Made by a program: the position numbers and the translations under genes
Assembly: GCA_945867725.1 (NCBI GenBank)
Contig: CAMBJI010000168.1
Coordinates: 1-5,284, forward strand
DNA from: Bordetella parapertussis
Lineage (GTDB): Bacteria > Pseudomonadota > Gammaproteobacteria > Burkholderiales > Burkholderiaceae_D
Reading direction: 5' to 3'
DNA length: 5,284 nucleotides
Shown: piece after piece, positions 1-5,284 of the stretch
How positions within the stretch are numbered: position 1 is the stretch's first letter
How the letters are laid out: every line of letters begins with the position of its first letter
The notes under the pieces: generated by a model
Databases searched by the model: none
Told to the model about the DNA's origin: nothing
What the model saw: the letters and a program-made list of their open reading frames with translations, nothing else

Positions 1-244
1 AATGAATGATGAGCTTGTCAGGACTGAATTTATTTTGCAGCAGTGCGACCAGATCCCGTTCGAGTTCGACCACCTGCAAACGCGATAAATGCGCCAGCAA
101 CAAGGCGGTCATTGCGCCCTGTCCGGGACCGATTTCCACCATGGTGTCATCGGCAGCCGGTGCGATCACACGAATGATTTCAGATAGAACGTTTTGATCG
201 GTCAGAAAATTCTGCCCGAAGCGCTTGCGCGGTATGTGCTTCAT
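1..244 (-). CDS. rsmA: 16S rRNA (adenine-N6,N6)-dimethyltransferase RsmA/KsgA, N-terminal part (cut by window edge)
   Basis: Cytoplasmic enzyme that uses S-adenosylmethionine to dimethylate two adjacent adenines in the 3'-terminal helix 45 of 16S rRNA during late small-subunit assembly; this role is known for the family. Seen here: the first 81 codons from an ATG at 244-242. They contain the family's N-terminal signature RKRFGQNFL (residues 6-14), the SAM-binding motif [12 protein letters not shown] (36-46) and the following acidic strand VVELERDL (58-65), whose Glu60 should contact the SAM ribose. The catalytic NLPY-type motif and the C-terminal domain lie beyond the left edge. The ATG overlaps the pdxA stop as ATGA, suggesting translational coupling as last gene of the lptD-surA-pdxA-rsmA run; no clear Shine-Dalgarno sequence precedes it. 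Identity is firm from motifs and context. Nothing suggests a broken gene. Confidence 0.96.
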   Translation of the reverse strand, partial: MKHIPRKRFGQNFLTDQNVLSEIIRVIAPAADDTMVEIGPGQGAMTALLLAHLSRLQVVELERDLVALLQNKFSPDKLIIH

Positions 245-1242
245 TGCCGGGACGTTGCCATCTGTGCCGCAACCGCGATGGCTTCGATCATGCTGGTCGC
301 ATCGGCATGACCACAACCTGCCGCTGCCTTGTCCAGTGCCGTTCCATGATCCACCGACGTACGAATGACAGGCAAGCCGAGCGTAATATTGACGCCCTGC
401 CCAAAGGTCGCGAACTTCAGCACCGGCAAACCCTGATCGTGATACATCGCCAGCACGCAATCCGCCTGATCGAGATAACGCGGCTGAAACAGGGTATCGG
501 CAGGATAAGGACCAGATACTTGCCATCCGCGCGCACGCGCCTCGTCGATCACAGGGCGTATGACATCAATCTCTTCACGTCCCAAATAACCTCCTTCACC
601 GGCATGCGGATTGAGTCCGGTGACCAGAATACGAGGGTCGGCGATTCCGAAGCGCGTGATCAGGTCTTGATGAATAATCGCCAGCGTTGATCTCAGACTG
701 TCACGCGTGATCGCACGTGGCACATCGGCTAAGGCCAGATGGGTCGTGGCCAGAGCGACTCTGAGCATCTGTTTGCCATTGCGCCCCGCCAGCAGCATCA
801 CCACCTGCGGTGTGTGAGTTTTTTCAGCGAGATATTCCGTGTGACCTGTGAAGGCGATACCCGCATCATTGATTGTGCTTTTTTGTACGGGTGCAGTGAC
901 GATAGCATCAACATCGCCCGCCATGGCCGCCGCAAGTGCCGCGTCCAGCATATCGAGTACGGGTTTGCCGTTGCGGGCGTCAAGCCGTCCGGGTACGGGT
1001 GTTACCGCAAGTGGGCAGTCGAGGATAGCGAGCTGACCCGGATGATCTTTCCAGCTGGCTGCGGAGGTCACACGTTGCACGGGATACTGGGGCGACATAA
1101 CGCTCGCCAGTGATTGCAACTGTGTGGCATCGCCTATCAACAAGCAGGCTGCCGAGGTCGATTGCAATGCGGCGCGCACCGCGATTTCCGGCCCCACGCC
1201 GGCCGGTTCGCCGCAGCTGATCGCTATACGTGGGCGTGACAT
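241..1242 (-). CDS. pdxA: 4-hydroxythreonine-4-phosphate dehydrogenase PdxA
   Basis: Cytoplasmic, metal- and NAD-dependent enzyme of the DXP-dependent vitamin B6 pathway. It oxidises 4-phosphohydroxy-L-threonine to a product that decarboxylates to 3-amino-2-oxopropyl phosphate, which PdxJ condenses with deoxyxylulose phosphate. The 333-residue product is near the usual family length of about 330. Visible motifs are GEPAGVGPE (11-19), VTAPVQK followed by FTGHTE with substrate-binding His134-Thr135, and three metal-ligand histidines: His168 in [10 protein letters not shown], His213 in LNPHAGEGG and His268 in [12 protein letters not shown]. The end carries GVNITLGLP and [12 protein letters not shown] start it at the ATG at 1242-1240, which has a GGAA a few bases upstream and gives the canonical [13 protein letters not shown] beginning. 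An in-frame TTG at 1254-1252 would add four residues but has no ribosome-binding site. It lies 12 bp after surA and overlaps rsmA by 4 bp. No key residue is missing. Confidence 0.97.
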   Translation of the reverse strand: MSRPRIAISCGEPAGVGPEIAVRAALQSTSAACLLIGDATQLQSLASVMSPQYPVQRVTSAASWKDHPGQLAILDCPLAVTPVPGRLDARNGKPVLDMLDAALAAAMAGDVDAIVTAPVQKSTINDAGIAFTGHTEYLAEKTHTPQVVMLLAGRNGKQMLRVALATTHLALADVPRAITRDSLRSTLAIIHQDLITRFGIADPRILVTGLNPHAGEGGYLGREEIDVIRPVIDEARARGWQVSGPYPADTLFQPRYLDQADCVLAMYHDQGLPVLKFATFGQGVNITLGLPVIRTSVDHGTALDKAAAGCGHADATSMIEAIAVAAQMATSRQ

Positions 1243-1254
1243 GGGTTTCCGCAA

Positions 1255-2637
1255 TTACGGACGATTGATATCATCCAGACGATACTCGACGTAAGCACGA
1301 TCGCGCAGCTGTCGCAACCAGTCTTCATAGGATTCTTCGAGTTTTTGCTCGCGCAACGCCTGACGTGCAATCAAACGCTGTCGTTCTCGCGAAATTTCTT
1401 CGGATTTGCGCTCGATGACTTCGATCAAGTGATAACCAAAGGGCGACTCGACAGGTCCACTGACTTCACCGGGCTGCAGTGAATTCATCGCACGCTCGAA
1501 CTCAGGCACGGTATCACCAGGATAAATCCAGCCAAGATCACCACCTTTACTGGCAGAGCCATCGTTGGAATACAGTCGGGCCAATTCCTCAAATTTGGCT
1601 GCCTTGTTGTCCAGACGCTCCTTGAGTTCAACGAGTTTGCGGCGCGCTTCAGTGGCCGAGACGATCTGATTCACCTTGATCAGGATATGACGTGCGAGAG
1701 TTTGCTGAACCACAGCCCCCGGCCCCGTCTTGACCATACTGGCACTGCGTCTTCCGATAACTTTGAGAATATGAAATCCATTCGCGCTGCGTACCAGCGG
1801 TGCAACTTCGCCATCTTTGATTTTTTCAGTCGCATCCATAAAAAGCTGCGGTAAACGTGAGGCGCTGCGCCAGCCAAGTTCACCACCACTCATCGCATCA
1901 CCGGCATCCGAAAAACTAGCCGCAACCTTCGCGAATTCCACGCCCGAACTCAACTGTACGAGCGCCTGATCCGCACGCTTGCGACGTTCAGCAATCTGCT
2001 CGGGTGTCGCTTTTTCAGGTACGCGCACCAAAATTTGAGCGATATTGATTTCGCTCTGCGCACCTTCGGCATTGCCCGCTGCTGCAGCAAGGAAGTTATC
2101 TACCTCGGCATCGGTGATCTGAATTTTGTTATCGACTTCGCGCTCACGCAGACGCTGTAAGGTGATTTCTTCGCGCACCTCTTCACGAAAGCGAGCAAAA
2201 GAAAGGCCGTCACCTTCGAGCTGATCCCGGAATCCTTGTACGGTCAGCTTGTTTTGCTCGGCAATACGCGCGATCGCACGGTCTAGTAGCAGATCATCGA
2301 TACGAATCCCTGTTTCGCGTGCCAGCTGCATCTGCGCACGGTTAACGATCATTCGCTCGAGTAACTGCTTTTGCAATACCTCGCGGGTAGGCAACTGTAT
2401 GTTCTGACGTTTCAACCGCTGCTCGACCAGACGCAACCGTTCTTCAATCTCTTTAAGGGTGATAACGTCAGTGTTGACCACCACCGCGATCGCATCGATC
2501 AGCACTGGTTGACGAGTACTGGCTGGTTTGGTTTCCGCAGACGATGGACTGGTCAACGTAACCAGCAGAAGGCTGAGCAAGGTACCGGTGCCAATACGTA
2601 TGCGTGTCAGCGAACGATAATTCTGAATAAGCGTCAT
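1255..2637 (-). CDS. surA: Periplasmic chaperone / peptidyl-prolyl isomerase SurA
   Basis: Periplasmic chaperone that escorts unfolded outer-membrane proteins to the BAM complex; LptD is a known client in E. coli. The 460-residue product starts with a Sec signal peptide: basic residues at 8-14, a hydrophobic stretch at about 19-30, and probable cleavage after Ala34 (SSA/ET). The SurA N-terminal chaperone domain spans about 44-185 (VLIDAIAVVVNTDVIT, then the LLERMIVNRAQMQLA helix). Two parvulin domains follow: PPIase 1 at about 196-297 (GGELGW, NGFHILKV) and PPIase 2 at about 312-410 (ARHILIK with His317, GGDLGW, FGYHLIEV with His403). A C-terminal helical segment ends at 460. PPIase 1 has Gln201 where PPIase 2 has His317, so only the second domain looks isomerase-competent. 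The ATG at 2637 is the only start that retains the signal peptide; no good Shine-Dalgarno sequence precedes it. A 42-bp AT-rich gap without a hairpin separates it from lptD. Confidence 0.97.
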   Translation of the reverse strand: MTLIQNYRSLTRIRIGTGTLLSLLLVTLTSPSSAETKPASTRQPVLIDAIAVVVNTDVITLKEIEERLRLVEQRLKRQNIQLPTREVLQKQLLERMIVNRAQMQLARETGIRIDDLLLDRAIARIAEQNKLTVQGFRDQLEGDGLSFARFREEVREEITLQRLREREVDNKIQITDAEVDNFLAAAAGNAEGAQSEINIAQILVRVPEKATPEQIAERRKRADQALVQLSSGVEFAKVAASFSDAGDAMSGGELGWRSASRLPQLFMDATEKIKDGEVAPLVRSANGFHILKVIGRRSASMVKTGPGAVVQQTLARHILIKVNQIVSATEARRKLVELKERLDNKAAKFEELARLYSNDGSASKGGDLGWIYPGDTVPEFERAMNSLQPGEVSGPVESPFGYHLIEVIERKSEEISRERQRLIARQALREQKLEESYEDWLRQLRDRAYVEYRLDDINRP

Positions 2638-2679
2638 CGTGATTTGAATGAATTAAATGATGTGAATCGGTTGCCGTCG

Positions 2680-4914
2680 TTACTGCGGTTGCTGCAAGGG
2701 TTGGTACCCCGGCACACTGCCGCGCAATGCCTTCAGCGGACTCGAGCCAAGCATTGCCAAGCCACTGAATTCCAATTGCATGAAGATATGGGTGGTCGCG
2801 AGACCCGCAGCAGTTGGGATTCGCTGAGCAACCGCCCGGAAGATCCAGCAATCGGCAAGATATTCAACACCCAACAGCGATTGACCCGGTCGCTTTTCAT
2901 CGAGCAAATAATTGATGCGGCCTACGCCATACCAACGTTGGCTGAGCGGCCATTGTCCTGAAAGATCAACGAGCTCGAAGTCGGTGAATGGATACCCGGG
3001 TATGTTACGCGAATCACGGCGGTACTGGGCGTTCACTACCTTCATGGGACCGGCTTGCCAAAACGCGCCGACATTCATGCGATTGATATCCCCCGCCGTC
3101 TGATCATATTGCAAGTTGGCATCCAAACGCAGCTCATTAGTCACTCGCCCTGAGAGCAGCAGCAGGATATCTTCTGCAGCCGTCTTGTCCGTTACACTTT
3201 GATCCAGCGTCACCCTAGGATCAGCCAGATTCATACGCCGCGCCACCGCTATACGCAAGCGCTCTGCTCCCGAGGTCTCCAGATAGCGCGAGGTGAGCGC
3301 CAAGGTTAATTGATTCGAATCGCCTATCCGGTCGTTACCCACAAATCGATTTTCCCGAAAAATCTGTGCGTAATTCAGGTCAGACTCCGATGTGTCGAAT
3401 CGCGGATAGAGTACCGACGTCTGTTCCTTGTAAGGCGTATGGGTGTAGAAGACCCGAGGCTCTAATGTTTGAATCGCTTCGCGATTGAAAAAAGTCGCTT
3501 CGCGCTCGAATATCAATCCGGAATCCAAAGAGAATGTCGGCAGCCAGCGCGCGGGCGCTGTCATGCTGGCATCGGACCGATCTAGATTGTAGAGCGTGCC
3601 ATGCAAAGAAAGGCTAGGACGAACGAAATAGCCGGGACGTTGCCATTGGTTGTAGGTCATACGGGGATTGAATACCAGACGATCACCCTGCACCAACGTC
3701 GGATGTGCAAACCGCGTGTACTCCGAGTTCATGGTCAAATCGAAACCATTGTCGCTGTAGTGAAAATTATTGACATTCACCTGCGGCAGTCGCGCATACG
3801 GAACCGTAACAATCGCATTCGGATCCTGCAGCACCTGATAATCGATTAGGCGAACTGCGCTATTCCAGTCTGCTGCACCATAATTAAATGCGACACTTTG
3901 CGTGAGCAGCCTTCGGTTGATACCCGGGAGAGCCCAGACATGGCTTAAGGGAAAATCCCTAGCGTAATAATCGTCCGATGCCGCGTTAAGATCAGTAGCC
4001 AGTGTCAGTCCGGGTGCCAACACCTGATTGTGACGAGATGAAAAACCGTAACGCGTCTCTCCAGGCAGCTTGGTGTCGTTGATGAATTCAAAACGCGTCT
4101 CGCCCGCAAGTTCGCGTTCGAGATACCGAACATCGGCACCCAGCATCAAACCGCGCTGTGCGATGTAACGCGGAAAAAAGGTGACATCACGATTCGGCGC
4201 AATATTCCAGAAATAAGGCGTCGTCACTTGCAAGCCACTGGACGTCGATGAAGCAATCGTCGGCGCCAGAAAACCCGAAACCCGCTCATCGGTCAGCGGA
4301 AATGAAATACGAGGTGCGCCCGCCACCGGCACACCCTTGAAAACCAATACGGCATTTCGGGCATAACCTATGCCTGCACCTTCATCCAGCGTCAGCTTGC
4401 TGGTACGCAAATACCAGTCTGGATCTGGACCATTGCAGGTGGTGTAGTAACCTGAAGATATAGTTGCTTGGTCTTCGGATTCAAAATCAATACGATCCGC
4501 TTTGCCCTGAGCATTGCGCCGCAGAAGCTTGTACACCAGACTGTCCATATAACCCACGCCGGTATCCAGCTTGAGCCTGAGTTCATTGCCTGTAAATCGG
4601 CCACCCGCCTTTTGGACAATCACATTACCTACTGCATCAACCCGGTCATCAATGATGTTGTATTTGACACTGTCCGCATCAATGGCCATGTTCCCGCGCG
4701 TGATCTCAACATTGCGCTCCATCTGGACTTCACGATCAGGGCGACCGGTCAGCTCTTCGGACCTCATGCTAGTTTCGGCCTCGTCGGCAACGGCGTCGGC
4801 CAACCTGCGCGGCTCCTGCGCAGCCGCTGACCCGAGCATCATCATGATCATGAGGGGTGGCAGTGTCGCACGCCGAAAGGCTAAACCGAAGGGAGGTGGC
4901 AATCGCCGGGTCAT
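2680..4914 (-). CDS. lptD: LPS-assembly protein LptD (outer-membrane LPS translocon)
   Basis: Outer-membrane beta-barrel that, with the lipoprotein LptE, inserts lipopolysaccharide into the outer leaflet after transport across the Lpt bridge. The product is 744 residues (E. coli LptD is 784). A signal peptide has arginines at 3-4 and 14-15, a hydrophobic core (LPPLMIMMMLG) and likely cleavage after Ala32 (SAAA/QEP). The LptA-like jellyroll is at about 65-126 (VEITRGNMAIDADSV, GNVIVQKAGGRFTGNEL). Next come YYTTCNGPDPDWYL with Cys160, FKGVP and SGFLAPT, then the barrel to the end, including the C-terminal LGVEYLADCW with Cys689 and LGSSPLKALRGSVPGY. Only these two cysteines are present, against four in E. 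coli. I chose the ATG at 4914 because it gives a compact signal peptide and lies downstream of a TATAAT at 4969-4964. An ATG at 4980 gives an overlong N-region, and the open frame running back to a GTG at 5211 would overlap amgK. No strong Shine-Dalgarno sequence is seen. Confidence 0.96.
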   Translation of the reverse strand: MTRRLPPPFGLAFRRATLPPLMIMMMLGSAAAQEPRRLADAVADEAETSMRSEELTGRPDREVQMERNVEITRGNMAIDADSVKYNIIDDRVDAVGNVIVQKAGGRFTGNELRLKLDTGVGYMDSLVYKLLRRNAQGKADRIDFESEDQATISSGYYTTCNGPDPDWYLRTSKLTLDEGAGIGYARNAVLVFKGVPVAGAPRISFPLTDERVSGFLAPTIASSTSSGLQVTTPYFWNIAPNRDVTFFPRYIAQRGLMLGADVRYLERELAGETRFEFINDTKLPGETRYGFSSRHNQVLAPGLTLATDLNAASDDYYARDFPLSHVWALPGINRRLLTQSVAFNYGAADWNSAVRLIDYQVLQDPNAIVTVPYARLPQVNVNNFHYSDNGFDLTMNSEYTRFAHPTLVQGDRLVFNPRMTYNQWQRPGYFVRPSLSLHGTLYNLDRSDASMTAPARWLPTFSLDSGLIFEREATFFNREAIQTLEPRVFYTHTPYKEQTSVLYPRFDTSESDLNYAQIFRENRFVGNDRIGDSNQLTLALTSRYLETSGAERLRIAVARRMNLADPRVTLDQSVTDKTAAEDILLLLSGRVTNELRLDANLQYDQTAGDINRMNVGAFWQAGPMKVVNAQYRRDSRNIPGYPFTDFELVDLSGQWPLSQRWYGVGRINYLLDEKRPGQSLLGVEYLADCWIFRAVAQRIPTAAGLATTHIFMQLEFSGLAMLGSSPLKALRGSVPGYQPLQQPQ

Positions 4915-4958
4915 GAAAGCAGAATTCGCAGGCTTGAGCACCGCGCTGTGAGATGAAT

Positions 4959-4973
4959 CCCTTATTATATGGG
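4959..4973. repeat. 15-bp near-palindrome CCCTTATTATATGGG over the lptD -10
   Basis: The arms CCC and GGG flank an AT-rich core. The sequence matches its own reverse complement except at the central base and one base pair (positions 4 and 12 of the 15). It completely covers the TATAAT facing lptD, so a dimeric repressor bound here would block that promoter. No second copy was noticed in the window. An operator role is inference only; AT-rich promoter cores can look palindromic by chance. Confidence 0.35.
4964..4969 (-). promoter_or_regulatory. Probable sigma-70 -10 element for the lptD operon
   Basis: The minus strand reads TATAAT exactly here, inside CCATATAATAAGG. Transcription would start near 4957, giving a leader of about 43 nt before the lptD ATG at 4914. 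No good -35 lies 16-18 bp upstream; the best candidate matches about 3 of 6 bases (TGCAGA, 18-bp spacing). The site may therefore depend on an activator, or be a chance hexamer. In E. coli the equivalent operon also has a sigma-E promoter, but I see no convincing sigma-E site on this strand. Confidence 0.45.
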
Positions 4974-5027
4974 AACTCATAGTCTGTTCTGCACTCCAGC
5001 TACCCAATTCATACCCGGTTTCCCCAA

Positions 5028-5284
5028 ATGCCCGACAATTTCCTGAACGATGCCCGGCTGGTCCAGCTGTCCGACTGGCTTTCTGGTCTAAAAACACCTG
5101 CGACCCTTGTTGATAGCCTGCGACCCGCCTCAGCAGACGCCAGCTTCCGCCGTTACTTTCGTGTTGATACGCCTGAGGGTCAGAGTTTGATCGTGATGGA
5201 TGCTCCACCACCGCAGGAAGATGTGCGACCTTTCGTAAAAGTTGCCGAATTATTCAGCGCAACCGGCGTATCCGTACCAACGAT
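5028..5284 (+). CDS. amgK: N-acetylmuramate/N-acetylglucosamine anomeric kinase AmgK (aminoglycoside phosphotransferase family), N-terminal part
   Basis: Cytoplasmic kinase of the aminoglycoside phosphotransferase fold. In Pseudomonas AmgK phosphorylates C1 of MurNAc and GlcNAc recovered from cell-wall turnover; MurU then forms UDP-MurNAc, bypassing de novo synthesis. Seen here are the first 85 codons from the ATG at 5028, running off the right edge without a stop. Recognised motifs are SLRPASADASFRRYFRV (residues 30-46, nucleotide-binding beta strands), SLIVMDAPPPQED (53-65) and RPFVKVAELF (67-76), which are characteristic of this subfamily. The catalytic-loop and metal-binding Asp residues fall outside the window. 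No Shine-Dalgarno sequence is visible before the ATG, and no better upstream start exists in frame. Divergent placement beside lptD is the familiar arrangement, usually with murU following, which cannot be checked here. Generic annotation would be 'phosphotransferase'; the kinase assignment rests on recalled motifs and context. Confidence 0.85.
   Translation, partial: MPDNFLNDARLVQLSDWLSGLKTPATLVDSLRPASADASFRRYFRVDTPEGQSLIVMDAPPPQEDVRPFVKVAELFSATGVSVPT

Larger units (their letters stand above)
4915..5027. promoter_or_regulatory. Divergent lptD / amgK intergenic region
   Basis: This 113-bp noncoding region separates the start codons of lptD (minus) and amgK (plus) and must hold the promoters of both unless amgK is read from elsewhere. 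Its only clear promoter-like element is the TATAAT facing lptD. On the plus strand TTGAGC (4934-4939) resembles a -35, and TATTAT (4963-4968) resembles a -10, but the 23-bp spacing is too long for an ordinary sigma-70 promoter, so I do not call an amgK promoter. Function is inferred from gene arrangement. Confidence 0.6.

Noticed and set aside
244..1113. Several plus-strand open frames (244-690, 739-1113, 848-1036) opposite pdxA.
   Set aside because: All are antisense to pdxA, whose motifs run intact along its whole length; their translations show no domain.
2638..2679. Possible transcription terminator after lptD.
   Set aside because: No GC-rich inverted repeat followed by a T run is present on the minus strand.
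2468..2851. Minus-strand 127-codon frame across the lptD end and surA start, in another frame.
   Set aside because: It overlaps both real genes in a different frame, and neither gene shows a frameshift that would need it.
2371..2961. Plus-strand open frame of 196 codons spanning the surA-lptD junction.
   Set aside because: It is antisense to two confident genes, has no recognisable motif, and its length fits chance in moderately GC-rich coding DNA.
4468..4951. Two overlapping plus-strand frames (4468-4830, 4571-4951) opposite the lptD N-terminal region.
   Set aside because: They are shadows of lptD, low in complexity and rich in Ser and Arg, with no family resemblance.
4972..4998. GGAACTC on the plus strand resembling a sigma-E -35, with TCCAG 16 bp further on.
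   Set aside because: The -10 match is poor, and the site faces amgK rather than lptD, the expected sigma-E target.
1..5284. A novel defence, mobile or biosynthetic system hidden in the window.
   Set aside because: Essentially every base is explained by five well-known housekeeping and envelope genes and one short intergenic region; no repeats, integrase, RNA gene or unexplained gap was found.

Overview
This is an ordinary proteobacterial chromosomal segment, almost fully coding. It carries four genes on the minus strand in the order lptD, surA, pdxA, rsmA (rsmA cut by the left edge). A divergent plus-strand gene, amgK, begins near the right edge and is also cut. The lptD-surA-pdxA-rsmA order is a long-conserved envelope and housekeeping operon of Gamma- and Betaproteobacteria. 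Several details recall Betaproteobacteria: a single Cys in the C-terminal LptD motif (ADCW), a 'YTTC' motif in LptD, and 'AQILV' rather than 'SHIL' in the first SurA parvulin domain. That lineage call rests on recall, not a search. Base composition looks moderately GC-rich and even across the window, with no sign of transfer.

Layout from right to left along the operon. The short divergent region (about 4915-5027) lies between lptD and amgK; it holds a perfect TATAAT -10 hexamer facing lptD inside a 15-bp near-palindrome. lptD (2680-4914) is followed by a 42-bp AT-rich gap, then surA (1255-2637), then pdxA 12 bp later (241-1242), whose stop overlaps the rsmA start in an ATGA (rsmA 1-244, partial). 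The tight spacing and lack of any terminator-like hairpin suggest one transcript.

Functionally, LptD is the outer-membrane translocon that inserts lipopolysaccharide. SurA is the periplasmic chaperone that helps fold outer-membrane proteins, LptD among them. PdxA makes the pyridoxal phosphate precursor. RsmA dimethylates 16S rRNA in ribosome assembly. AmgK, on the other strand, phosphorylates recycled cell-wall amino sugars. The divergent region therefore sits between outer-membrane biogenesis and peptidoglycan recycling.

I found no mobile element, CRISPR array, RNA gene or sign of an undescribed system. The points worth a second look are modest: start-site choices, the reduced cysteine set of LptD, the degenerate first parvulin domain of SurA, and the near-palindrome over the lptD -10.
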